DNA of 64,000 nt from assembly GCF_001898325.1 (NCBI RefSeq), contig NZ_MKTR01000034.1, forward strand, positions 1 through 64,000, in the 5' to 3' direction. Below the pieces are notes generated by a model. That model did no database searches. It had not been told where the DNA came from and was given only the letters and a program-made list of their open reading frames with translations. The position numbers and the translations under genes are program-made. Positions 1 to 8,621 of this stretch are shown one piece after another. How positions within the stretch are numbered: position 1 is the stretch's first letter; every line of letters begins with the position of its first letter. This DNA comes from Microbacterium sp. 67-17 (lineage in GTDB: Bacteria > Actinomycetota > Actinomycetes > Actinomycetales > Microbacteriaceae).

Positions 1-177
1 CTTTCTGTGTGAGTTCTTGGTCGTTCTCACTGACCATCGCACGATGGCTCACCCCGTCGCGGTCACGACGCCGCGGGCCCGAAAGACCACCACCCCGCGG
101 GACTCCAGGCGAGGTGCGGTGCCGACCACGGCTTCTCGTACACTTCACCGTCGTTCGACACCACCCTGCAGCTCCCC
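1..177. other. No feature recognised
   Basis: This stretch lies downstream of the last gene of the element 1 transposition operon. I see no convincing coding frame, hairpin with T-run, or copy of the transposon-end motif in it. It presumably leads into the left-hand cargo of element 1. Confidence 0.5.
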
Positions 178-420
178 TCAGCGGTCATCCCAGATATACC
201 GCCGCCGAGCCCAGCCAGGGGCGCGGGCGTCGTCAGAAGGATGATCCTCGCCAGGGGAGGATGTCAGTGTCTCGCGTGGGGCGGTCGGCGAGGATGTGCT
301 CGGCAACGGCGCCGCATCGATGAGTGCTTGCAGTGCCGTGGTGTACTTCTCTCCGGTCGCCTTCATGCGTTCCCTGGCGGCTTGCTGCAGCCGACGGGAG
401 GTTCGCTTCTCAGTTGTCAT
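178..420 (-). CDS. Small basic protein at the 3' end of the element 1 tns operon
   Basis: This 80-aa protein begins with an ATG overlapping the tniQ stop (ATGA), which decides the start against longer readings. Residues 7-35 (RTSRRLQQAARERMKATG then EKYTTALQALI) form a basic helical segment of a type common in small actinobacterial plasmid and phage proteins; the C-terminal half is Pro/Ser-rich and probably unstructured. Element 2 has a different small protein in the same slot (33534-33809), so this is an exchangeable accessory position. It could be a DNA-binding accessory factor for transposition or an antitoxin-like regulator; the sequence does not decide. Confidence 0.6.
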   Translation of the reverse strand: MTTEKRTSRRLQQAARERMKATGEKYTTALQALIDAAPLPSTSSPTAPRETLTSSPGEDHPSDDARAPGWARRRYIWDDR

Positions 421-2507
421 GACGTCCCTGCTTTCCCGCGGGGGCGGACGGTGATGCCGGCGGCGTGCAGGTGCCGGTTGATGGTCATCTCGCTGCATCC
501 GGCAAGGTGCGCGATCTGTGCCATAGTCCTCCCTTGCGTCTCATAGTGGTCGCGTAGCCAATCGGAATCGAGGGTGAAGGTGGGGGGTCGTCCGCGACGC
601 GACTTGGTGCCCGTGTCGGCGAGGATGCGGCCCACGGTCTGCCGGGACACGTTCACGTCCGCGGCGATCTCGTACGTCGACGCCCCCGCCGCATACGCCC
701 GCGCTAACACATCGGGAGGCATCACGTCCGCGGCCGTTGATCGTGCTGGGCGGCTCCGCGCCCACGCCGCAGGCGCGTCCGGGACACCGTCCGAAGGCTC
801 GGGTGTCCATGTGACGGGCTCATCGATGCCGTTGACGAGAAGGAAGTCCGCGGCGAGCTGGTCGAGTCCCGTCCGCACCGCTGACGGCAGTCCATCGGCG
901 AAGCGGGCGACGGCCGGCGCGGTCACCCCTGCCTGATCCCACTCCGGCGGGATCGAATGGATCGGATTCCCCGACAGTGTCCGGTGCAGGAGCGCCCGGG
1001 CCAAACGCCATCGTCGTCCACCCCCAGCCGATACCCCCGCCACCCGGCACACCTCCTGCCACTGGGATTCGAGGAGGATCCCGCTGTAGTCGAGGGCGCG
1101 ACGTCGGGCGTAGTCAACGGGCACGTCATGCGTATCGAGGAACGCGGCCAGCCGGAGGATCGCGTGCAGGGTGCCCACGTCATGAGAGCTGCGACCGAGG
1201 TCACGCATCACATGGGTCACCTGGCGGGCCGGCGCCTGCGGATCGAGCAATGCAAGAGCGGCGGAGTGTGTGAGCCTCGTGCCCGTGAACACCACCGCCG
1301 CCGCCAACGCCGACGCCACCACCTCACTGCCGACCCGTTGCGGCGCGTACCGGGTGATCCACTCGCCCCACAACTGTGCCGGTACCTTTCGCGCTCGTTC
1401 GACCGGGCTGACCCCTGACGGTGGTGCGGACTGCAGGAACACCGTCGGCCGGCGACGACGCCCCAGCGCGGCCGCGATCAGGGTCTGCAGTTGCGGCGTG
1501 TGCGCCGTGTACGACGAACTCTGAGCCAGCCGCCCCTGCAGCAGCGCGGCGACACTGCCCGGCTTCGCCAGTGCGGTGACGGCGAGGGTGGTGCCGACGG
1601 CGGCCCCGACGGCAGAATCCGGTCGTGCCCGTACTGCCGTCGTCCAATCCTCGCTCGCCCTAAACAGCGCCACGAGCTCCTCACCAAGCGGACTGATGTC
1701 GAGGCGATCGCCGGCGGCAATCGCGTGCCGGGCGGTACGGGACAGCAACCGAGTGTCTTCCAGCACCGCGACCGCCGGCTGCGGCGCCTCCGCATAGATC
1801 CCGAACCCTGCCCCGCCGGTGGAAACGATCCGCATCAACGCCCGCTGCGCATCCAGGACCGCCCGCGACACTGGAGTGCGGGTCGGGTCGGCCGTGAGGT
1901 CGGCCCGACACCGGTTCGCTTGCGGGCCCCGTCCCGGCCCTTGGACGGGATTGTGGCACCGGCCAGGAACGGGAACAAGCGCGAGCGGGTGGGCACGGTA
2001 CCGGGCAGGACGATCACACACGGGGCACCGGTCCACGAGCAGGCGGCGGTGGCGAAAACAGGCGAACCCGAACGGGAACTGCCACGACATCCGCCACCGG
2101 CCACCCGAATCGACCAGGCACTCCGGGCAGTAGCGTCCCGCGGTCCCCGCCGCCGGGCATTGCGAACTGATCCGCCCCCGCCGGGTGTACCGGATCGCAT
2201 GGTGCGCGAACCGCATTCTCGTCATCTCCTGGAACTGATCCGCCGGAATGCCCGTCGACGCCTCGAGCCGCGACGCCTGCTCATCAGTCAGCGCGGTGGC
2301 CCAACTGTCCGCCATCCACGCGGTCGCCGACACCGCCACACCCTCCTGCTGCTCGATGAGGCCGAGCGCGCAGGCCATCTCGTTCATCGTCGCCCCATAG
2401 GTGGCCGCCATCTTCTCCAGCCAAGAGTCGAACGGCTCATCAGGCAGCGGCCGCACCCGAAACGGCAGCACCCGCACCTCATAGGAAATCGTCGACGTCG
2501 TGGTCAT
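417..2507 (-). CDS. tniQ: TniQ/TnsD-family target selector, element 1
   Basis: This 696-aa TniQ-family protein selects the target site for Tn7-like transposition. An N-terminal TniQ domain carries a zinc-binding cluster: C127-x2-C130, C150-x2-H153 and C161-x2-C164, in the usual setting of a CPEC motif followed by a tryptophan-rich stretch. The C-terminal 100 residues hold two helix-turn-helix units (around STYEIAADVNVSRQTVGRIL and TMAQIAHLAGCSEMTINRHL). The start overlaps the tnsC stop as ATGA. The long C-terminal DNA-binding part fits a TnsD-like protein that reads a fixed chromosomal site. The end of this element beside the dnaB stop suggests that site is the 3' end of dnaB; this is inference. 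Confidence 0.9.
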   Translation of the reverse strand: MTTTSTISYEVRVLPFRVRPLPDEPFDSWLEKMAATYGATMNEMACALGLIEQQEGVAVSATAWMADSWATALTDEQASRLEASTGIPADQFQEMTRMRFAHHAIRYTRRGRISSQCPAAGTAGRYCPECLVDSGGRWRMSWQFPFGFACFRHRRLLVDRCPVCDRPARYRAHPLALVPVPGRCHNPVQGPGRGPQANRCRADLTADPTRTPVSRAVLDAQRALMRIVSTGGAGFGIYAEAPQPAVAVLEDTRLLSRTARHAIAAGDRLDISPLGEELVALFRASEDWTTAVRARPDSAVGAAVGTTLAVTALAKPGSVAALLQGRLAQSSSYTAHTPQLQTLIAAALGRRRRPTVFLQSAPPSGVSPVERARKVPAQLWGEWITRYAPQRVGSEVVASALAAAVVFTGTRLTHSAALALLDPQAPARQVTHVMRDLGRSSHDVGTLHAILRLAAFLDTHDVPVDYARRRALDYSGILLESQWQEVCRVAGVSAGGGRRWRLARALLHRTLSGNPIHSIPPEWDQAGVTAPAVARFADGLPSAVRTGLDQLAADFLLVNGIDEPVTWTPEPSDGVPDAPAAWARSRPARSTAADVMPPDVLARAYAAGASTYEIAADVNVSRQTVGRILADTGTKSRRGRPPTFTLDSDWLRDHYETQGRTMAQIAHLAGCSEMTINRHLHAAGITVRPRGKAGTS

Positions 2508-3661
2508 GCGGCGGCCGCCTCGCCGTCCTGGTTCTTGCGGCGGCGTGCCTGGTGGTTTCGCAGCTGCTGATCCAGCTTCGCCTCAAGCTCGCGGCGCTCC
2601 GTCTCCGCGCCCTCATCGATGCGGATGTCGTCGAGCAGTTCCCGATCGATGACCTCCCGCCCTGTGCGGATCGCGCGGGACGCGCCGCGACGGATCAGGT
2701 CCATGAGGGATCCGATGTTGCCGGTGGTGCGGGCGAACAGGTACCGGGACAGGTCGACCAGCATCCCGGGGCGAGCACCGGTGAGGACGAGAGCTTGTTC
2801 GACGCCGAATAGCAGCCGGTCCCACTCCTCCCTGCCCCTCTTGTGGGTAAGCGTGAAGGGGCTGAGCCCGAGGACGGTCCATCGGCGGAAGGTCTGCGCC
2901 ATCGCCGCCTCCCGGCCGGTCTCCCCTTCACCCACCAGGCCGCGGGCGCGGAGGGCGACGCCGGCGAACAAGAACGTCGCGTTGTATTCGTTTGCGAGCC
3001 ACTTCAGCTGGTTGGCGACTTCGACCCCGTCGCGGGTGCGCATGTTCAAGAAGTGCAGGTCGTCAACGATCACCAGCCGGGTGTCATGCCGTTCGATGCA
3101 CTCCGCCGCCGCCCGGGCCAGGTCCCGGCCGGCCATGGAGCGGTGCAGGATGCCGGCGGTGGCGGGGTGGGCGTAGAAGCCGAGGATCATCATGTGCAGG
3201 CCCTTGATCGTCAGCCGCCCCGTCAGCGTCACATGACACACCGGCAGGTGCCGCACGTCCCTGTCCGCGTCCAGCCATCCCCCGGCCTCCGCGATCCGCT
3301 GCTGGTGGAACACGCGGCCGAAGTTGTTCACCACGGTCGACTTCCCGAGCGCCGGCGGGGCGTCGATCGCTGCGGCTGACTTCACCCGGTCGGAGTCCTG
3401 CAGGTTGGAGTCGAGGATGTCCGCCAGCTGCAGTTCGATGTCCTCTACCTGCCGTGTGCGCAGCAGGATGTTCGCGTGCCACACCCGCCGCTCCAAGTCG
3501 TAGACGACGCGATCGCGAGCAGGCAACGACTCCAGCTGGGCGCGCGAGAGCTCCTCAGGGCGAGCGCGGGGAGGCCGTTCGGCGAAGTCTGTCCAGCCCT
3601 CGTAGGTGGAGAGGCTCCGTTGGCGGGGCGGCTGCTGCGGGGCGCTCGTCGGGCTGGTCAT
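2504..3661 (-). CDS. tnsC: TnsC-like AAA+ ATPase, element 1
   Basis: This 385-aa AAA+ ATPase is the TnsC-type regulator that couples the target selector to the transposase. Walker A is APPALGKST at residues 101-109, and Walker B is LVIVDD near 196-201 followed by LHFL. The N-terminal 60 residues (EGWTDFAERPPRARPEEL) are conserved in the element 2 copy. Both junctions are 4-nt ATGA overlaps, with tnsB upstream and tniQ downstream, indicating translational coupling. Length and motif order are normal for the family, and no key residue is missing. Confidence 0.92.
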   Translation of the reverse strand: MTSPTSAPQQPPRQRSLSTYEGWTDFAERPPRARPEELSRAQLESLPARDRVVYDLERRVWHANILLRTRQVEDIELQLADILDSNLQDSDRVKSAAAIDAPPALGKSTVVNNFGRVFHQQRIAEAGGWLDADRDVRHLPVCHVTLTGRLTIKGLHMMILGFYAHPATAGILHRSMAGRDLARAAAECIERHDTRLVIVDDLHFLNMRTRDGVEVANQLKWLANEYNATFLFAGVALRARGLVGEGETGREAAMAQTFRRWTVLGLSPFTLTHKRGREEWDRLLFGVEQALVLTGARPGMLVDLSRYLFARTTGNIGSLMDLIRRGASRAIRTGREVIDRELLDDIRIDEGAETERRELEAKLDQQLRNHQARRRKNQDGEAAAA

Positions 3662-5811
3662 CGGAGCATCTCCATCGGTTCGAAGTGGTAGTCGCCGCGG
3701 ATGGTGGGCTCGTCGATGTCGTCCTCGTCGTCATCATCACCGGTCTCGGGCGTGTCGACGCGTCGGCGCGGGTCGCGGACGGAGCCGGTGAGCTCGGTTC
3801 CGAGATCAGACGAGGCGGTCAGTTCCGCGTCGAGCATCCGTTGCACGGTGCGTAGCGACCACACCCCGTCCGGGTCCGGTTCCTTGTCGTTCAGCTGTGC
3901 GGCCATCCGGGCGCTCATCCGCCGCTCCGATGGCGTCAGACCACGGCCGGCGCCCCAGTCCTCCAGCAGCTGCGCGGCGACGTCGTCAACCTGGGAGGGG
4001 CGACCCTGCCGGATTGCGATCTTCTTCGCGTACTCCAACGCGTCCAGGCTGAACGGGGTGTCGAAGCTGCCCTTGTGCTCCCATTCGAGGGTGTGCCAGG
4101 TGTGGTCCTCGGGGTCGTGGAAGTAGATTCTGGTGAGGTCGTCGGGGTTGACGAAGAATGGCCACTCCGTACCCTTGTCGCGGTGGATCGACCGGGCCCG
4201 GTTGCGGTACTTCGCGACCGACTCGCCGGTGTAGCGGAGTTTGTGGATCTCCACCCCGTAGTGGTTGAACTGCCGCTTCACCACCGGCAGCAGCTCCAGC
4301 AGCACGTTCCGGTCGGTGGGCAGACGCAGCTGTCCCGCGACAGCCAGGCCCTGTTCGTATCGTTGCGCGGGGCTGAGCTTTACCCCGGGCAGGTTTGGAT
4401 CCTCCAACGAACTGTGGGGACGAAGGTGGTAGACGGTGGCTACCCATTCCCGGATGATCTGCTCCAGCTGCGGCACCGTGTAGACGGCCTCTGCTTCGGG
4501 GTCCTCGCCGCGTCCGGCGACGTCCGCGCCCTTGTAGCCGGGCAGCTCTTGCAGCAGGTCGTCGAGGGTGCGGAAGAATCGTTCCACGGGGCTCTTGTCG
4601 GTGGGCTGGTAGATCCGGGCGGGTTGGATCGAGATCCCCAACCGGGCGCACCCGCTGGTGAGATGCTCCGACAGGTAGGCGGCGCCGTGGTCGACGACCA
4701 GCGTCTCCGGCAGGATGCCGGCGCGGGTGAACCGGGACACCTTCGTACGGGTCGGGTCTACCAGCAGCGTGTCGGGCAGACCGTGGTACGGCCAGCGAGC
4801 GGACGTGCCCCAATCCGTGGGCGTATCAAACGGTTGCAGCGCCTCCATCAGCACGCCGGCGACGTCGATCGATTTCGTCGAACCCGGCGTGAGCCGCAGT
4901 CCGAGGATGCACCGCGAGTACAGGTCCATCGCGATCGTGAGATCCGCTGACACCCATTTCCCGGTCACCGGGGCGACGGCGAACACGTTCAGCGGCGTGG
5001 TGTCCATCAGCACGTACTCGCCCGGCCGGACCGCCGACAACCGCCCGTAGGGTGCGGAGGGTCGGTTCGCGGTCGACCGTTTGCGTTTGGTGGGGCCGGT
5101 GAATGTGGCCCGGCCTCGATCCAGCTCAGCCAGCGCGTTGTACGCGCTCGCGCGCGAGGGGCGCTTCACTGTCCCCGGGCCGTGGACGCGCTCGGTGCGT
5201 GCATTGATCCGGTCGATGATGATCTTCTTGGAGACCTTCGCTTCGGGGGTCTGCTCATCCAGGACCGTCTGCGCGGTAGCGATCCACCGCGGGTCGAACC
5301 CGGTCAGCGCGTTTCCGGCTTGGGAGGACCGGTAGTCCATCAGGCCCGCCTCCCCGGACTCCCGGTACTGCGCCACCCAGCGGCGCACGGTCCGTTCGCC
5401 CTTCCCGAGTTCGGTCGCCTTCGCCGCAGTCCGCTGTCGCAGACTGTGCTGCGGGTGGTATTCCAGGCGCGGCTCACCCTCCCGCGGGATCTGCGGAGTG
5501 CCGGACTTGTATCCGGTGAGCACCTCGCGGACGTGGTCGGCGCGCTCCATGGTGCGTGCCTTCGCGGAGTCGGTAGCGTCCGCCCACAGCACCCCCAGCG
5601 GAGTAGCATCCCTTTCCCGCGTGTGGCCAGGGATGTGGGCCTTGCCGCCCTCGGCGGCGGGGCGCAGCACGTCGACCATCCGGAGTCGGCGGTGCCGGCC
5701 CGTGCGGTCGCGGATGATCACCGCCCCGTCAGCGATCTCCGCGACCGTGCACGCCTCCCCGTCGTAGACGAAGTCCATCCCAGGTCGCAGCATCCAGCTA
5801 TCCATCATCAT
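3658..5811 (-). CDS. tnsB: TnsB-like DDE transposase (Mu/TniA type), element 1
   Basis: This is a DDE transposase of the TnsB/Mu family, about 717 aa. An N-terminal helix-turn-helix (around LGKGERTVRRWVAQYRESGE) precedes an integrase core with the triad D270 (VLMDTT), D374 (VVDHG) and E410 (PVERFF); the 35-residue spacing of the last two is canonical. A Mu-type C-terminal beta-barrel region follows. Three ATGs in a row sit behind a good ribosome site (GAGAGGAAG), so I take the first, at 5811, rather than an upstream one at 5823. The stop overlaps the tnsC start. It should cut the 3' strands at the TGT termini seen at 10985 and outside the window. Confidence 0.93.
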   Translation of the reverse strand: MMMDSWMLRPGMDFVYDGEACTVAEIADGAVIIRDRTGRHRRLRMVDVLRPAAEGGKAHIPGHTRERDATPLGVLWADATDSAKARTMERADHVREVLTGYKSGTPQIPREGEPRLEYHPQHSLRQRTAAKATELGKGERTVRRWVAQYRESGEAGLMDYRSSQAGNALTGFDPRWIATAQTVLDEQTPEAKVSKKIIIDRINARTERVHGPGTVKRPSRASAYNALAELDRGRATFTGPTKRKRSTANRPSAPYGRLSAVRPGEYVLMDTTPLNVFAVAPVTGKWVSADLTIAMDLYSRCILGLRLTPGSTKSIDVAGVLMEALQPFDTPTDWGTSARWPYHGLPDTLLVDPTRTKVSRFTRAGILPETLVVDHGAAYLSEHLTSGCARLGISIQPARIYQPTDKSPVERFFRTLDDLLQELPGYKGADVAGRGEDPEAEAVYTVPQLEQIIREWVATVYHLRPHSSLEDPNLPGVKLSPAQRYEQGLAVAGQLRLPTDRNVLLELLPVVKRQFNHYGVEIHKLRYTGESVAKYRNRARSIHRDKGTEWPFFVNPDDLTRIYFHDPEDHTWHTLEWEHKGSFDTPFSLDALEYAKKIAIRQGRPSQVDDVAAQLLEDWGAGRGLTPSERRMSARMAAQLNDKEPDPDGVWSLRTVQRMLDAELTASSDLGTELTGSVRDPRRRVDTPETGDDDDEDDIDEPTIRGDYHFEPMEMLR

Positions 5812-5853
5812 GCTTCCTCTCAAAGTGAGTAGTCGGGGATCGGGTGCCGGGAC

Positions 5854-6165
5854 TCAGGCCGTGTCACGGAGGGATGAGCCGCTCTCCGCCGTCACGCGAA
5901 GATGCCGCGCCGGTGGCTGCACGACGCGCGTACCGAGCACTTGCCGCAGGTACTCCTCAACGGCGCGCAGCAGCTGGGCTGCCGCTTCCTTGTCCGCTCT
6001 CGGTGACTGCGGGGGCACCGGCAGGGCCACGGGGATGCCCAGCGCCTCGCATGCTCGCGCCGTGTCGGCCTCGCGGTCGCGCTCCGATCTCGTCGACCGC
6101 TCCGGGCCAGCCTCCTCGAAGAGCAGGGAGGGAGTGCCAGGTCGAAGGTCGTCTCGTGCGCTCAT
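5854..6165 (-). CDS. Small protein between tnsA and tnsB, element 1
   Basis: This 103-aa protein of unknown function starts at an ATG overlapping the tnsA stop (ATGA) and ends 42 bases before tnsB. The N-terminus is charged. The middle contains an ACEALGIPVALPVP segment and an amphipathic EEYLRQVLG segment; both have counterparts in element 2 (VCALLGIPAAAPAA and EEYLREVFG). Conservation of slot, overlap and these two segments, with little else, shows a real co-evolving gene. I do not recognise a family. It may be a small accessory subunit of the TnsA-TnsB complex; that is a guess from its position. Confidence 0.75.
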   Translation of the reverse strand: MSARDDLRPGTPSLLFEEAGPERSTRSERDREADTARACEALGIPVALPVPPQSPRADKEAAAQLLRAVEEYLRQVLGTRVVQPPARHLRVTAESGSSLRDTA

Positions 6166-6884
6166 GTCAGCTCCAATACGCTCGTCGTGCTCAACAGGTG
6201 GGACAGGTCCGTGCGCAAACGCTGTGTCCACAGCAGGTGCAGCACGAGGGAACGGGCGAACCGCTGCTCTCCCGCGATCGGAGTCACGGCACGCACCGCT
6301 TCCCCGAACGTCACAGCGGCTCCCAGCACGGTCGCCGCGGCATCGACCTGCCCGGGATCGAACTGGAAGCTGCGCCGGTACCCGGCGAGGAACTGCACAT
6401 TCGCCAGCAGCACCGGATCGGGCTCGGAGCACACCCGGTACTCCCAGCCATGCGCCTCGACCTCCCGCCGCGTCCAGTCCAGCGAGTCCCGCACCGCCGG
6501 GACCTGCAGCTTCGCCGCCGGCTTCACATCGACAACGCACACCAACCGGTCTGTGTGCGAGATCAGATAGTCCGGGATGTGCCTGCGGGTCGTGCCGTGA
6601 TCGTCGCCCTCCATCAGGAACGGCTGGGACAGGATCCAGTCCACTCGCGGGTCGAAGTCGCACAGCAGCAGGTTCGCGTACTCCAGCCGCGACTCGTACC
6701 CCACGGGCGCCTGCATCGTCGCGGACCAGTACGAGCCGGAGAAGTGACGCTGCTTGCGGTACCAGCGGAACTCACGCCACGGCACCGCCGCCGCGAACAC
6801 CCCCAACCGGGCATCCGGCAGCGAAACGACGTCGACGTGATCCTGCATCATACGGATCCGGATCGTCGACGCCACCGCGATCAT
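6162..6884 (-). CDS. tnsA: TnsA-like endonuclease, element 1
   Basis: This 240-aa protein of the TnsA endonuclease fold would make the 5'-strand cuts that turn Tn7-like transposition into cut-and-paste. Candidate catalytic residues are E64 or E68 (GYESRLEYAN), D105 (HIPDYL) and K121 (VVDVKP), the E-D-xK pattern of restriction-type nucleases. A GSYWSATM motif follows the N-terminal segment. The first gene of the operon, it is transcribed away from an AT-rich intergenic region shared with the winged-helix gene at 7166. The start matches the element 2 homologue when both are aligned. Confidence 0.9.
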   Translation of the reverse strand: MIAVASTIRIRMMQDHVDVVSLPDARLGVFAAAVPWREFRWYRKQRHFSGSYWSATMQAPVGYESRLEYANLLLCDFDPRVDWILSQPFLMEGDDHGTTRRHIPDYLISHTDRLVCVVDVKPAAKLQVPAVRDSLDWTRREVEAHGWEYRVCSEPDPVLLANVQFLAGYRRSFQFDPGQVDAAATVLGAAVTFGEAVRAVTPIAGEQRFARSLVLHLLWTQRLRTDLSHLLSTTSVLELT

Positions 6885-7060
6885 CCCCGACCCGGCTCCC
6901 CGGCCCGCAGCTCACCATCGCCCGTGTCCCCGGTCGGAACCTGACAGCGGTGCGTGCGCATGAACACATGCTGTTGCCCCGCGACCGCGCAGCGGAACTC
7001 ACCGACGCCACAGAAAGAAGTGAGCAGCTTTGTACTAAATCACTAAACAGCTAATCACTA

Positions 7061-7077
7061 GTAAATGTCACATTCAC
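7061..7077. promoter_or_regulatory. 17-bp palindromic operator, element 1
   Basis: GTAAATGTCACATTCAC is a near-perfect inverted repeat in the divergent tnsA/winged-helix intergenic region. The identical 17 bases occur at 40786-40802 in element 2, although the surrounding DNA has diverged. The neighbouring AT-rich segment (AGCTTTGTA to AAACAGCT) is also conserved. It is a likely operator for the winged-helix protein, controlling transposition gene expression. Confidence 0.65.
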
Positions 7078-7119
7078 TACCAAGCTCGATGTTGCGCCTG
7101 TCAGATACACAACAAACCT

Positions 7120-7137
7120 CCGCCGACCAGTCGGCGG
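7120..7137. promoter_or_regulatory. GC-rich hairpin in leader of winged-helix gene
   Basis: CCGCCGAC-CA-GTCGGCGG forms an 8-bp perfect stem with a 2-base loop, 29 bases before the ATG at 7166. The leader just downstream (CATATGAGACACTCGGAGC) is identical in element 2, but this hairpin is not preserved there, so its role is uncertain. Confidence 0.35.
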
Positions 7138-7165
7138 CGTCCGACGCATATGAGACACTCGGAGC

Positions 7166-7489
7166 ATGACGGCGATCCACCCGATTGCCCCCGAAGACTC
7201 CAAAGCGCTCTTCGGGAACAGCTACATGCACACCGTGCTGGTCGAGATCACCCGGCACGGCGATGAACCGTTCTCCCCGAAGCAGATCATCGACGCCACC
7301 GGACTGCCCGGCGGGATCATCCACCCGCTCATCAAGAGGCTGAAGTCCAGGCATTTCATCGAGTACCTGGGCCGTGTGCCCGGGGAGAAGACCACGCTGT
7401 ACCAGGTCCGCGACAACCCCTACATGCGCGCCGCCCGCGAGTACGCCGAAGCTGCGCCCGAGATCCCGCAGCATCGAGCCGCCAGCTAA
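7166..7489 (+). CDS. Small winged-helix regulator of the tns region, element 1
   Basis: This 107-aa protein with a winged-helix/MarR-PadR-like pattern has a recognition region around QIIDATGLPGGIIHPLIKRL and a wing before TTLYQVRDN. It is divergent from tnsA and lies beside the 17-bp palindrome. It is closely related to the gene at 40891 in element 2 and more distantly to the next gene, at 7667. The leader GGAGC just before the ATG is identical in both elements. The likely role is autoregulation and control of the tns operon. Function is inferred from context; the fold call is from sequence pattern. Confidence 0.8.
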   Translation: MTAIHPIAPEDSKALFGNSYMHTVLVEITRHGDEPFSPKQIIDATGLPGGIIHPLIKRLKSRHFIEYLGRVPGEKTTLYQVRDNPYMRAAREYAEAAPEIPQHRAAS

Positions 7490-7666
7490 CCCACGGCGCC
7501 CCGGATCGACCCACAGCTCGGTCGCGACGACCGGTGAGCGACGTGTTCGACGTGCGTCGCGCCACCACGTGCCACCGCTGCCGAATTCGCAAGGTGCGGC
7601 GTCCAGAGCACACACTGGTGCGTTCTCCATGTTTCATGAATCTTGAATTTGATCTAGACTGGGTAG

Positions 7667-7993
7667 GTGCCAACCCTTGCCCGCGCGGCCGAGCTGTCGA
7701 AGGCGGTCTTCGGCAGCGAGCACATGCTTTCCGTGATGTGGCAGATCTCGCAGGCACCGGACGCAACGTTCAACGCTCCCGCCATCGAACGGGCCACGGG
7801 CCTGGCCGGGAGCATCGTGCACGGCATGCTCGCACGACTCAAACGCGCCGGCCTCATCGAGGTCGTGGGCCATCTCGAGGGAGAACGCACCCTCGCCTAC
7901 CAGCGTCGCGACCATCTCGTATGGCAGGCGGCATCTCAACTCACGTCCGAGGTGACTGACACCCTGGGCATCGGAGGCCCCTATGACAGCTAG
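7667..7993 (+). CDS. Second winged-helix protein, paralogue of the tns-region regulator
   Basis: This 108-aa protein starts with GTG behind GGGTAG. It shares the layout of its neighbour: a SKAVFG-type N-terminus, an IERATGLAGSIVHGMLARL helix-turn-helix and a GERTLAYQRRD wing. Element 2 has no equivalent, so it belongs to the element 1 cargo, where it overlaps the following gene by 11 bases. It probably regulates that gene or the convergent TGT-like/ImmA pair. The AT-rich stretch just upstream (7625-7660) is a likely promoter. Confidence 0.75.
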   Translation: MPTLARAAELSKAVFGSEHMLSVMWQISQAPDATFNAPAIERATGLAGSIVHGMLARLKRAGLIEVVGHLEGERTLAYQRRDHLVWQAASQLTSEVTDTLGIGGPYDS

Positions 7994-8621
7994 CCCCTCC
8001 ACGACCGTCGCCGGGACGTCCGGGGTGAGTTGGCAAACCGGTGCCCATCGCGTCCACGTCGACCTCGAGCTTCACCTCCCGGAGATCCAGCGCCGCCGCG
8101 CCACAAACGCGGCGGGGTCTGTACAAGACCTGGACACTCTGCGGTTCCTGCTGACGCTCCCCGTCGATCAGCCCACCGCCCTCGCGGGCCTCGATGCGTA
8201 CGAGCGGCGCCTGGCTCGGCGAGCCGTCCGCTGCGGGTTCGCCGAAGAGCGCGCCGTCGCCCGCAGCCAGTCCACTCTCATCCGAAGAGCGGAGCCTCCC
8301 GTGACGGTGCGGCTGATATCGGTGTTCGGCCCGTTCCGTCGCAGCACCCTGCAGTTGGCGACGACATTCGCCCCCTACGGGCGTCGTCGACTCGTCGTCC
8401 CCTCTGGACGGCTCGACGAGATATTGTTGCTCGAAGCAACCTTCTACGGTGTCGGCGTTACGGTGGCCGACGCCAACGGCGAGCGGACCGTCGCCGCGTC
8501 GGCGCCCTTCCAGCCCGCCCGGTTCACTGGCGCCTCCTGGCTGTTCGCTGAGCGCATCTACGGCCAGGCGCTCAGCTCAGCGACCGCCACCGGGCAAGTG
8601 TCGGCGGCATCGAGATCATGA
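7983..8621 (+). CDS. Hypothetical 212-aa protein, candidate defence-module component
   Basis: It overlaps the end of the winged-helix gene and is read in the same direction, so the two are probably co-expressed. I recognise no family. The central third is rich in short hydrophobic strands (VRLISVFGPF, RRLVVPSG, EILLLEATFYGVGVTV), suggesting a compact beta-rich domain; there is no signal peptide, membrane helix or cysteine motif. Its last 50 bases overlap the 3' end of the convergent TGT-like gene, so the two transcripts are antisense at their tails. It sits in the same slot of element 1 as the Qat operon in element 2. Confidence 0.7.
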   Translation: MTASPSTTVAGTSGVSWQTGAHRVHVDLELHLPEIQRRRATNAAGSVQDLDTLRFLLTLPVDQPTALAGLDAYERRLARRAVRCGFAEERAVARSQSTLIRRAEPPVTVRLISVFGPFRRSTLQLATTFAPYGRRRLVVPSGRLDEILLLEATFYGVGVTVADANGERTVAASAPFQPARFTGASWLFAERIYGQALSSATATGQVSAASRS

